DNA from: Chitinophagales bacterium
GTDB taxonomy: Bacteria; Bacteroidota; Bacteroidia; Chitinophagales; UBA10324
Reading direction: 5' to 3'
Assembly (NCBI GenBank): GCA_025057275.1
Contig: JANWXQ010000041.1
Location: 39,702 to 103,701, forward strand
Length of the DNA stretch: 64,000 nucleotides
The notes under the pieces are model-generated. The model was not told the DNA's origin, made no database searches, and was given only the letters and a program-made list of their open reading frames with translations. Positions 46,690 to 54,730 of this stretch are shown here, piece by piece. The translations under genes were made by a program, and so were the position numbers. Positions within the stretch are counted from its first letter, which is position 1; the number at the start of each line of letters is the position of its first letter.

Positions 46690-47751
46690 ATGAACAAGCT
46701 TTTTCTGGCAACCCTTCTGCTACTGGCCGGATTCGGCGCACATGCCGGCAACCGCGACCGTCAGGGCGAAGCCGGCGCCTCGGAACTACTGATCAATCCC
46801 TGGGCATCCAGTTCCGGGTGGGATGGCATAAACACCTCCTGTGTAACCGGAGTGGAGGCCCTGAACCTCAATGTGGCCGGACTGGCCTTTGTTCGCAAAA
46901 CGGAACTGGTATTCTCGCATACCGAATGGCTTTCCGGAACAGGTATTCGCATCAACACCTTTGGTTTTGGCCAATCGCTGGGTGCGCGCGGCGGTGTCAT
47001 CGGCGCATCGGTGATGAGCGTGGATTTTGGTGAAATTCCGATAACCACCACCAGCTTGCCGGAAGGCGGATTAGGCACGTACAGCCCGCAGTTTATCAAT
47101 CTGGCGGTGGCGTATTCCAAGGAATTTTCCAATAGCATTTACGGCGGCGTCGTCTTCCGCGGAATATCGGAAGCCATTTCCGACGTTACCGCTTTCGGTG
47201 CTGCCGTGGATGCAGGAATCCAGTATGTTACCGGTCCGCGTCAGGATCCTGACCGGGTGAAGTTCGGCATTGCCATCCGCAACATCGGCACCCGCATGAC
47301 CTTTGGCGGCGATGGACTTTCGTTCCGTGGATTTCCGCCCGAGTCGCAGGATTATACCATGACGCTGGAGCAGCGCTCGCAGGGCTATGAATTGCCGTCG
47401 TTGCTGAACATCGGCATTTCGTATGCACTGCCATTGAATAAGGAAAACCTGGATCTGCATGTGCTGACGCTGGCCGGCAATTTCACTTCCAATTCGTTTT
47501 CACAGGACCAGGTAGGTGCTGGTGTGGAATATGCGTTCCGTCAGTTGGTTATGCTGCGGGCCGGCTACAATTATCAAAATAACCTGACAGATCCTGCCCG
47601 CCGCCCGACGGCGCTTACGGGTTTTTCCGCCGGCCTGAGCTTTCTGGTTCCGCTCAAAAAGGGAGGGCCCCGATTGGGTATGGATTACTCCTACAGGACC
47701 AGCGATCCCTTCAATGGTACCCATTCAGCCGGATTACGAATCGTGTTGTAA
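46690..47751 (+). CDS. PorV/PorQ-like outer-membrane beta-barrel protein
   Basis: 353 residues. A signal peptide (MNKLFLATLLLLAGFGAHA) is followed by AGASELLINPWASSSGWDGI and VTGVEALNLNVAGLA, the pattern of the FadL-fold PorV/PorQ family (small loop carrying a GxEAxxxNPAGLA-type motif). The remainder is alternating strands, ending TSDPFNGTHSAGLRIVL. PorV shuttles T9SS cargo from the translocon to the attachment complex; PorQ and other paralogues are less defined. Encoded directly after a predicted T9SS cargo gene, it may be a dedicated shuttle or partner. A strong terminator closes the run. Confidence 0.8.
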   Translation: MNKLFLATLLLLAGFGAHAGNRDRQGEAGASELLINPWASSSGWDGINTSCVTGVEALNLNVAGLAFVRKTELVFSHTEWLSGTGIRINTFGFGQSLGARGGVIGASVMSVDFGEIPITTTSLPEGGLGTYSPQFINLAVAYSKEFSNSIYGGVVFRGISEAISDVTAFGAAVDAGIQYVTGPRQDPDRVKFGIAIRNIGTRMTFGGDGLSFRGFPPESQDYTMTLEQRSQGYELPSLLNIGISYALPLNKENLDLHVLTLAGNFTSNSFSQDQVGAGVEYAFRQLVMLRAGYNYQNNLTDPARRPTALTGFSAGLSFLVPLKKGGPRLGMDYSYRTSDPFNGTHSAGLRIVL

Positions 47752-47769
47752 CTTTACTTAGGTTTTCAC

Positions 47770-47806
47770 GAAACGCTTCTGTGCCCATGGAAGCGTTTCT
47801 TTTTTC
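47770..47806 (+). terminator. Intrinsic terminator after the PorV-like gene
   Basis: A perfect 10-bp stem (GAAACGCTTC at 47770-47779, GAAGCGTTTC at 47790-47799) with a 10-base loop is followed by a run of T. It ends the 39.2-47.8 kb run and separates it from greA. Confidence 0.88.
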
Positions 47807-47828
47807 TTATAAATAAAACCAAAAAACC

Positions 47829-48317
47829 ATGAGCGAACCGGTTTATCTGACCCAGGAAGGATTGGAAAAAATCCGCAGTGAGCTTCAGGATTTGCGCACA
47901 CGCGGACGGGCGGAAATTGCCCGGGCCATTCAGGAAGCCCGTGAAAAAGGCGACTTATCTGAAAACGCCGAATACCATGCCGCCAAGGAAGCCCAGGGCT
48001 TTCTGGAAATGCGCATCGCTCACCTGGAAAAGACATTGTTGCATGCCCGTCTGGTGGATTCCTCGCGGATGGATGGCAGTAGGGTCATGCTGCTGTCCAG
48101 CGTTAAGGTACGTAATCTGCAAACCGATCAGATAACGGTTTTTACGCTGGTGTCAGAGTCCGAAGCCAACCTGAAGGCGGGTAAGATATCGGCCTCGTCG
48201 CCCATTGGCAAAGGCCTGCTCGGAAAATCGGTTGGTGATATTGCTGAAATAGCAGCACCGATAGGTACGATCCGTCTGGAAATTATGGAGATTTCTGTAG
48301 CTGCAACTCCTGCCTGA
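47829..48317 (+). CDS. greA: Transcription elongation factor GreA
   Basis: 162 residues. GreA enters the RNA polymerase secondary channel and stimulates cleavage of backtracked transcripts. The N-terminal coiled coil carries the conserved acidic tip (AREKGDLSENAEYHAAKEAQ, with the functional Asp and Glu). The C-terminal FKBP-like domain has SPIGKGLLGKSVGD. It follows a terminator and precedes the HIT gene by one base. Confidence 0.96.
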   Translation: MSEPVYLTQEGLEKIRSELQDLRTRGRAEIARAIQEAREKGDLSENAEYHAAKEAQGFLEMRIAHLEKTLLHARLVDSSRMDGSRVMLLSSVKVRNLQTDQITVFTLVSESEANLKAGKISASSPIGKGLLGKSVGDIAEIAAPIGTIRLEIMEISVAATPA

Positions 48318-48318
48318 A

Positions 48319-48711
48319 ATGCCCAGCGTCTTTACCCGCATCGTTCGCCGGGAAATTCCTGCTGATATAGTAGCCGAGAACGAGCATTTCCTTGCTTTTC
48401 TGGACATCAACCCGCTGGCACGCGGTCATGTGCTGGTGATTCCCAAAAAGGAAGTGGACTATCTGTTTGATCTGGACGATGAAACGTTGCAGTTGTTGTT
48501 CTTATTCTGCAAACGGGTAGCCCGGGCCATTGAGGCCGTTGTGCCGTGCAAACGGATAGGTGTTGCTGTGGTGGGGCTGGAAGTACCGCATGCCCATGTA
48601 CATCTGGTGCCTCTGCAGCAGGTGGACGATATCAATTTCAGCAGGCCCCGGGTCAGGCTCAGTCCAGCGGAGTTTAAAGAGCTGGCGGCTGCCATTGCTG
48701 CGAAATGCTGA
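48319..48711 (+). CDS. HIT family nucleotide hydrolase (HinT-like)
   Basis: 130 residues. The histidine triad HAHVHLVP is at residues 91-98 (His91, His93, His95), and the N-terminal segment FTRIVRREIPADIV is typical of the HinT branch. These enzymes hydrolyse adenosine 5'-phosphoramidates and related nucleotides; the in vivo substrate is not known. Probably cotranscribed with greA. Its stop codon directly abuts the convergent ruvC stop (48711/48712). Confidence 0.93.
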   Translation: MPSVFTRIVRREIPADIVAENEHFLAFLDINPLARGHVLVIPKKEVDYLFDLDDETLQLLFLFCKRVARAIEAVVPCKRIGVAVVGLEVPHAHVHLVPLQQVDDINFSRPRVRLSPAEFKELAAAIAAKC

Positions 48712-49272
48712 TCAGGGCTGAAGCAACCGCTCGGGATGGCGACGCAAAAAATCATGCCATGACTTCAGGCGGCCATTTCGCTGTTGCGCAGCGGGTTGCT
48801 GAAAACAGTGGCAAAGTGCTACCCCCAACGCATCGGTAGCATCAGTGGGCAGGTCATCGGGGGAAAAATTAAGCAGCTGACCCAGCGTGCGTGCCAGTTG
48901 TTGCTTGCCGGCATTGCCGTTGCCGGTTATGGCATGTTTGATTTTACGTGGGGCGTATTCGAATACCGGCAAGCCTTCGGAGAGGGCCACCGTTATGGCC
49001 ACCCCCTGGGCGCGTCCCAGTTTAAGCATGCTTTGTACGTTCTTTCCGTAAAACGGCGCCTCCACTGCCATTTCCTGAGGCCGGTAGGAACGGCAGACTT
49101 CCAGCAGCTTTTTCCTGATGGTTTCCAGCCGGGCAAAATGCGGGTCGCCGCATCGCAATTGCAGTACCTGCAGGCCTATAATTTGCACCGAGCTTTTCCC
49201 TTCTTCGATAATGGCATAGCCCAGCCGGTTTGTGCCCGGATCTACGCCTAAAATACGCCTGCCGCCAGTCAC
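48712..49272 (-). CDS. ruvC: Crossover junction endodeoxyribonuclease RuvC
   Basis: 186 residues from a GTG at 49272. It resolves Holliday junctions. The catalytic acidic tetrad is in place: Asp11 (LGVDPGT), Glu71 (AVEAPFYGKN), Asp144 and Asp147 (LPTDATDALG). The Phe in PFYGKN is the residue that intercalates into the junction in other RuvCs. The start codon sits only 4 bases after a -7 box, suggesting a leaderless transcript. Confidence 0.95.
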   Translation of the reverse strand: MTGGRRILGVDPGTNRLGYAIIEEGKSSVQIIGLQVLQLRCGDPHFARLETIRKKLLEVCRSYRPQEMAVEAPFYGKNVQSMLKLGRAQGVAITVALSEGLPVFEYAPRKIKHAITGNGNAGKQQLARTLGQLLNFSPDDLPTDATDALGVALCHCFQQPAAQQRNGRLKSWHDFLRRHPERLLQP

Positions 49273-49276
49273 GCTT

Positions 49277-49284
49277 CAAATTTA
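49277..49284 (-). promoter_or_regulatory. -7 element of ruvC abutting the start codon
   Basis: On the minus strand TAAATTTG ends 4 bases before the GTG start at 49272. With usual spacing the transcript begins at or within the first codon. Confidence 0.5.
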
Positions 49285-49429
49285 TCCCACCTGTCTTGCG
49301 AAATGCGTTGCTTTTGTGCACACCGGGCGTCGTCCATGCATTAAAAACGGACATCCAAATATGCCAGTCAAGGCAGAAAATCAGGTTTGGTACGTTTTTT
49401 ACTTTCGTAAGGGTAACGAGTTCACCGCC

Positions 49430-50233
49430 ATGCCAACGCTACTGGTTTCGCTGTTTTCCTTCCTAACCCTGTTGTGGACTTTGACCGAAGACCGAAAAGG
49501 CGCTGATCCGGGAAACTGCAGGCAGGTCAATACCGCTTTTTCTGATGGCGAACAGGTCGTGTACCGGGTGGCTTATCACTGGAATGCCTTGTGGTTGAAC
49601 GCCGGCGAAGTGAGTTTTACGGTGCGCAGCACGGTCTACGGCGCCCGCAATGCCTATCATATCGTAGGGTACGGCGCAACCTACAAATCGTACGACTGGT
49701 TTTACAAGGTTCGGGATACCTACGAAACGTATGTGGATCAGGAAACCCTTCTGCCGCTCAAATTCATTCGCAATGTATATGAAGGTGGTTTTACGCTGTA
49801 CGAAAATGTTTCCTTTAACCACGAGGAAGGAAAGGCCATTTCCCTGAAACGGGAGCAGCGCATTCCGCAATGCACGCACGATGTGCTCTCGGCTATATAC
49901 TTTTCACGGAATATAGATTTCAGCCGCTACAAAGTAAACGATACCATTCCGCTGAAACTGTTTTTGGATGATTCCCTGTATCATGTATACATCCGGTATC
50001 TGGGTAAGGAAGTTCTTAAAACCCGAAAAGGCACCTTCAACTGCATCAAATTCCGACCACTGCTCATAGAAGGAACGATGTTTAAAGGCGGGGAGCGCAT
50101 GGTGGTTTGGGCTACCGATGATGAAAACAAACTGCCGGTGCTTATTGAATCGCCCATCGTGGTGGGCAGCATCAGGGCCGAACTTTACCGCTGGCAGGGA
50201 CTCCGGCATCCGTTGCGCAGTAAGATCAGTTAG
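49430..50233 (+). CDS. DUF3108 periplasmic protein
   Basis: 267 residues from the ATG at 49430, which begins a hydrophobic signal segment (MPTLLVSLFSFLTLLWTL). The frame is open further upstream to 49232, but that would overlap divergent ruvC and give a non-signal N-terminus. The body matches DUF3108: FSDGEQVVYRVAYHWNALWL, NAGEVSFTVR, then YLGKEVLKTRKGTFNCIKF and the WATDDENKLPVLIES segment. Members are periplasmic or outer-membrane-linked barrels of unknown role. It precedes a T9SS beta-propeller gene by 46 bases. Confidence 0.82.
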   Translation: MPTLLVSLFSFLTLLWTLTEDRKGADPGNCRQVNTAFSDGEQVVYRVAYHWNALWLNAGEVSFTVRSTVYGARNAYHIVGYGATYKSYDWFYKVRDTYETYVDQETLLPLKFIRNVYEGGFTLYENVSFNHEEGKAISLKREQRIPQCTHDVLSAIYFSRNIDFSRYKVNDTIPLKLFLDDSLYHVYIRYLGKEVLKTRKGTFNCIKFRPLLIEGTMFKGGERMVVWATDDENKLPVLIESPIVVGSIRAELYRWQGLRHPLRSKIS

Positions 50234-50279
50234 CCTATTAAAAGTTTTCCCAAGAGCCTCAGCAACGTAAATTCGTTAT

Positions 50280-52913
50280 GTGAACGGGCGGGTAGGGATC
50301 GCAGTTTTTTTGGTCGCTGTTGCGGCTGGGGGTGTGCAGTGCCGATACGCCGGTCCGGTTACTGATCGGGCTGCGGAAGGTCAGGAAGAGCCATTAGAGA
50401 AAGTTTTATGGGAACAGGCTCGGTTAGCCGATCCGGCAACGGGCCGAATTCCCCCCATGGGTAAATGGTTGGCGCTTAACCAACTAATGAAGCAGGGTAA
50501 ACTGCCCCTTGGACCTTATGCCGCTCAACCCGAAAAGCGCAACGCCGAATGGCAGCTCATTAACGATTTTTTTCCTACCCTGGCTATAAGCAAAATCGTT
50601 TACGATCCGAATCAGCCTCATACGTTTTATTTCTGCACCGGTGAAGGCTGGTATGGTCTGGGTATGGTGGCCGGTTCCGGCGTATGGAAATCCACCGATG
50701 CCGGAGCGTCGTGGTTTCATTTGCCTTCCACGGCTATCCCTGCCTTCAGCTATTGCCAGGATATTGACGTGCATCCGGTTACCGGACATATCTACGTATC
50801 CACATTGTATGGCGGGCTACAGCGCTCCACTGATGGCGGCAACACCTGGCAGCGGGTGCTGAATCCTCCCGGCACGCTTAACAAGGGCATCTGTGATCTG
50901 GAAATTACCCAGAACGGCAATCTGTTTGCTGCTACCGGCATTTTCACGAACGGCGCTATCTATTATTCGGCCACCGGTGATTCAGGAACCTGGACCAAAA
51001 TAACGGGAGGCTTTCCGCAGTCAGGTATTTTCCGGGTGGAGCTGGCCACAGCACCCAGCAACGACAATGTGGTTTATGCCGTGGCCTGCAACAACACTAC
51101 CTATGCGATCAAGGGCATTTATAAAACCGTGGATAAAGGCGCCTCCTGGGAAGAGCTGCCCTTGCCCGGAGGCATTGATACCGCTTTTGCCCGCTTTCAG
51201 GCCTGGTACAATTTGGTGCTGGCAGTGGATCCGGAAGATGAACATCATGTAGTGGGTGGTGGCCTGCATTTGTGGCGGTCGCGCGACGGCGGATATACCT
51301 GGCAGCGGCTCAGCCACGGCAAACGGGATTCTGCCGGCTATCAGTATGTGCATGTAGATCAGCATGCCATTGTGTTCCGCAGCCGCGATACGGTTTACTT
51401 CGGCAACGACGGTGGTATCTGGAAATGCGACAATTTCCAGGATTCGCTTCCCCATATTTACGAGCGTAACTTCGGATACCGCGTCACCCAGTATTATGCC
51501 GGAGCCATTCATCCGGCGGCCGGCCATCAGACCGTCATCGGCGGCACGCAGGATAACGGCAGCAACATGGTGTGGATGCCGGGAATTGCTCCGGTGCATT
51601 GGCTTACCAACTGGGATGGTGGATACTGTGCAATAAATCAGAATAATCCTAATATCATGTTCACCACCAAGAACAGTAACGGGGTTTTCCGCTACAAACA
51701 GGGTGGGTGGAACGAAAAGCCCGATACGCTGACTAATAAACTGCTGCTCAACAGCGATCTGTTGTTTATCAACCCGATTGCCCTGGACCCGGCCAATCCG
51801 GAGATTCTGTACCAGATCAGCGATAAGGGGCTGTGGCGCTTGTTCCCTGCCAGCACGGCTGGTGCCGGTCAATGGGTGCAGGCGTCAAAGCCCATGGCGG
51901 CGCAAAGTGCCATCGGGGTTTCTTATAACGAGCCCCATACGGTTTATGTGGGGCGTGCTTTGGGAGGAAATATCTACCGGCTGGATCGCGCCGATACCAC
52001 TCATGCCAACAGCGGCTACCGTAACTGCGACCCCAAAGAGCAGTTACCCAGCGGAACGGTAAATGCATCGGTATATTGCAATCACATATTTGTGGATCCC
52101 GATGATGCGCAACATGTGCTCGTGGCCTATACCAACTACGGTATAAAAAACATATGGGAAACCCATAATGCAAAAGCAGATACACCGGTTTGGGTTTCGC
52201 ACGATGGCGACCTGCCTGACCTGCCGGTGTTCTGGATTCAACTGCATCCGTTGAACAAAAAAGTCTGTTACATCGGTACGGAACTTGGCGTGTTTTACAC
52301 CAACGAGCTGAACGGCGATCAAACGATTTGGATGCCCTGCAACAACGGCCTGGCCCATGTTCGGGTCACTCAGCTGGTGTTGCGGCCCAGCGATCTGACG
52401 ATGCTGGCCACTACCTATGGCCGCGGTTTTTACCTGTCCAAACTGCCCTTGGAGGGACCTGACTATGCGTTGCAGTGGGAAGAACACGGTCCTTTGGATG
52501 TGGGCGGTCGTACGCGTGCCGTTATGATTGATCCCAATGATCCCAGCGGCCAAACCCTTTGGGCGGGGGCTGTATCCGGTGGCTTATGGCGCATTAGCGG
52601 CATCGATGCCTTGCCCGCAGTAGGAATGGCCGCCGCCTCCGAAGGCGCATCAACGCTCCAGGTTACCCCCAGCTTGCTGACGGGAGGGGCAGCGCGTATT
52701 GATTTTTCTTTGTCTCAGCCTTCGATGGTTCGCTTGTCGGTATTCAATAGTCAGGGGCATTCGGTTGCTGACTGGAGCATTCCGCTGCATGCAGCGACAG
52801 GCGTCCACCGACGGTGGTGGCATCCACCGCCCCATTTGGCCAATGGGGTTTATTTTGTCGTTCTTCAAAGCGGAAGAGAGCGTCAGGTGGCCCGTTTGGT
52901 ATTGATGCGGTGA
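50280..52913 (+). CDS. Secreted beta-propeller protein with BNR/Asp-box repeats and T9SS sorting domain
   Basis: 877 residues from a GTG at 50280 (no in-frame ATG nearby). A signal segment (GIAVFLVAVAAGGVQ) ends near residue 21. Asp-box (BNR) motifs SxDxGxTW recur: KSTDAGASW, RSTDGGNTW, KTVDKGASW, RSRDGGYTW, spaced as in sialidase or VPS10-type propellers. The C-terminal ~85 residues (ARIDFSLSQPSMVRLSVFNS, then LANGVYFVVLQSG) form a type A T9SS sorting domain. No sialidase catalytic Arg triad was confirmed, so a binding or photosynthesis-assembly-like propeller is as likely as an enzyme. Confidence 0.82.
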   Translation: MNGRVGIAVFLVAVAAGGVQCRYAGPVTDRAAEGQEEPLEKVLWEQARLADPATGRIPPMGKWLALNQLMKQGKLPLGPYAAQPEKRNAEWQLINDFFPTLAISKIVYDPNQPHTFYFCTGEGWYGLGMVAGSGVWKSTDAGASWFHLPSTAIPAFSYCQDIDVHPVTGHIYVSTLYGGLQRSTDGGNTWQRVLNPPGTLNKGICDLEITQNGNLFAATGIFTNGAIYYSATGDSGTWTKITGGFPQSGIFRVELATAPSNDNVVYAVACNNTTYAIKGIYKTVDKGASWEELPLPGGIDTAFARFQAWYNLVLAVDPEDEHHVVGGGLHLWRSRDGGYTWQRLSHGKRDSAGYQYVHVDQHAIVFRSRDTVYFGNDGGIWKCDNFQDSLPHIYERNFGYRVTQYYAGAIHPAAGHQTVIGGTQDNGSNMVWMPGIAPVHWLTNWDGGYCAINQNNPNIMFTTKNSNGVFRYKQGGWNEKPDTLTNKLLLNSDLLFINPIALDPANPEILYQISDKGLWRLFPASTAGAGQWVQASKPMAAQSAIGVSYNEPHTVYVGRALGGNIYRLDRADTTHANSGYRNCDPKEQLPSGTVNASVYCNHIFVDPDDAQHVLVAYTNYGIKNIWETHNAKADTPVWVSHDGDLPDLPVFWIQLHPLNKKVCYIGTELGVFYTNELNGDQTIWMPCNNGLAHVRVTQLVLRPSDLTMLATTYGRGFYLSKLPLEGPDYALQWEEHGPLDVGGRTRAVMIDPNDPSGQTLWAGAVSGGLWRISGIDALPAVGMAAASEGASTLQVTPSLLTGGAARIDFSLSQPSMVRLSVFNSQGHSVADWSIPLHAATGVHRRWWHPPPHLANGVYFVVLQSGRERQVARLVLMR

Positions 52914-52941
52914 AGGGAGGTGCCGTTGAATAATCACCGAT

Positions 52942-53406
52942 ATGAAATCGTTTCGCAAAAGATGGTTCAACATCATGATCCCTCAGGTAGTCGGGGTTTT
53001 TATCTCTTTAGTATTTTATTTATTTGAAGACACCTTTTCCCGAGTTTTTGCGACCGTTTCCCTGCTGAGTTTTCTTTTTATTGGTGTGTTTTGGGCGCTT
53101 TTTTTCAGAGCCGCCTCACTGAGCAGACTGAGGTCATATCAGCCTGTGCTCAGCTTGTTGTATCGTCTGGTCCAGCTCAACCTGATCGTAGTTCTGGTAT
53201 GGATCGGATGGGGCATCATCAGCAATCAAATCCAGATTTCTCATCTGGCACTCGGAGCCTTTTTGCTTATTGAGCTTACCGAATATGCCATGATCCGGTG
53301 GTTGGATGGCCCTGGCCGTTGGTTCTGGACGCGACTTTCAAGACCAGAGCATTTTTTGGGGGGAGCCATGAAGCGGGCGCTGCAGCATGCAGAAAGAGTA
53401 GGGTAG
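52942..53406 (+). CDS. Four-helix membrane protein of unknown function
   Basis: 154 residues with four predicted transmembrane segments at about 12-29, 36-57, 71-93 and 101-117, a basic N-terminus (MKSFRKRWFN) and a charged C-terminal tail of ~35 residues. No family was recognised and no catalytic motif is visible. It starts 28 bases after the propeller gene and could be cotranscribed. Composition matches the neighbours, so it looks like a real gene. Confidence 0.6.
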   Translation: MKSFRKRWFNIMIPQVVGVFISLVFYLFEDTFSRVFATVSLLSFLFIGVFWALFFRAASLSRLRSYQPVLSLLYRLVQLNLIVVLVWIGWGIISNQIQISHLALGAFLLIELTEYAMIRWLDGPGRWFWTRLSRPEHFLGGAMKRALQHAERVG

Positions 53407-53589
53407 ATTCTCCAAGGCCAATCCAAGAAAGAAAAGAAGCCATCAGTATCCTGGCGTGGCTCCCTGCCGTTTCAGTCCGTATCGGTTGGGGGCACCTGCG
53501 TACGCTTTGTAAGCGCCTGGCTTGATGGCGGGATCGATCGGGAACCGGCATCCGGCCCTGCTTATCTTTACGACGTTTCCGATTGGATT

Positions 53590-54576
53590 ATGGGTATGAG
53601 AAAGATACCGTTCCGGCAGGCCTTGCGTGAGGCCATGACAGAAGAAATGCGTCGCGACGATCGCGTCTTTCTGATGGGGGAAGAAGTAGCCGAATACGAT
53701 GGGGCCTATAAGGTTAGTCAGGGCATGCTGGCAGAATTCGGCCCCCGTCGGGTGATTGACACCCCGATTTCCGAATTGGGATTTGCCGGTATTGGCGTGG
53801 GTGCTGCCATGAACGGGCTGCGGCCCATCGTGGAATTCATGACCTGGAATTTTGCCGTTCTGGCTTTTGATCAATTGGTGAATTCAGCAGCCAAGATGCT
53901 CAACATGAGCGGCGGGCAGTTTTCCGTGCCGATTGTGTTTCGCGGCCCTTCCGGTTCAGCCGGCCAGCTGGCAGCACAGCATTCACAAAGTTTTGAATCG
54001 TGGATGGCCAATGTGCCGGGATTGAAAGTGATTTCGGTTTCCAATCCCTATGATGCCAAGGGTTTACTCAAAAGCGCCATACGCGATGACGATCCGGTGT
54101 GTTTTTTCGAGAGCGAAGTGATGTACGGCGACGTGGGTGAGGTACCTGAGGAAGAGTATCTGATTCCCATTGGCGTAGCCGACATCAAACGGCCGGGTAA
54201 AGACGTCACCCTTGTTTCCTTCAACAAGATGATGAAGGTGGCATTGGCTGCTGCCGCTGAGCTGGAGCGCGAAGGCATAGACGCCGAAGTCATTGATCTG
54301 CGCACCATCAGACCTGCGGATTTTGAATGCATCGTTCAGTCGGTTAAGAAAACCAATCGGCTGGTGGTAGTGGAAGAGGCCTGGCCGTTTGGTAGTGTTT
54401 CTGCTGAAATCGCCTTTCAGGTGCAGAAGCGTGCCTTTGACTATCTGGATGCGCCGGTGGCGCGGGTCGTTTCGGCAGATACGTCGTTGGCCTATGCTCC
54501 TACGTTGGTGCAGGAATATCTTCCTAATCCGGAAAAAGTAATTCGCGCCGTGCACCGCGTTTTGTATCGCAAGTAA
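53590..54576 (+). CDS. pdhB: Pyruvate dehydrogenase E1 component, beta subunit
   Basis: 328 residues. With the alpha subunit it decarboxylates pyruvate using thiamine diphosphate and passes the acetyl group to lipoyl-E2. Typical segments: [39 protein letters not shown] (the Glu that activates thiamine diphosphate), and [20 protein letters not shown]. The wording matches PDH rather than branched-chain dehydrogenase. pdhA and the E2 gene are not adjacent. A near-match -7 box (TATCTTTA, 53573-53580) lies just upstream. Confidence 0.93.
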   Translation: MGMRKIPFRQALREAMTEEMRRDDRVFLMGEEVAEYDGAYKVSQGMLAEFGPRRVIDTPISELGFAGIGVGAAMNGLRPIVEFMTWNFAVLAFDQLVNSAAKMLNMSGGQFSVPIVFRGPSGSAGQLAAQHSQSFESWMANVPGLKVISVSNPYDAKGLLKSAIRDDDPVCFFESEVMYGDVGEVPEEEYLIPIGVADIKRPGKDVTLVSFNKMMKVALAAAAELEREGIDAEVIDLRTIRPADFECIVQSVKKTNRLVVVEEAWPFGSVSAEIAFQVQKRAFDYLDAPVARVVSADTSLAYAPTLVQEYLPNPEKVIRAVHRVLYRK

Positions 54577-54730
54577 TGAGGTTATGCCGTGTCCCTATTT
54601 CTTTTTTGGCCTGAATACCACACAGGCAACTGAAATAGGTATTTCACAGCATGAATTGATGATTGACCGTAAAGCAATAATTCTTCTGGCGGTGTTTTAA
54701 AAAACCGCCTGGGGGTCGCCCGATTTCCGA

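Noticed and set aside
49232..49429. Extended N-terminus of the DUF3108 protein
   Set aside because: It would overlap divergent ruvC and its promoter and would hide the signal peptide that starts at 49430.
54688..54709. GGCGGT/ACCGCC hairpin between pdhB and secDF
   Set aside because: The stem is only six pairs and no T-run follows it on either strand, so it is not a convincing terminator.
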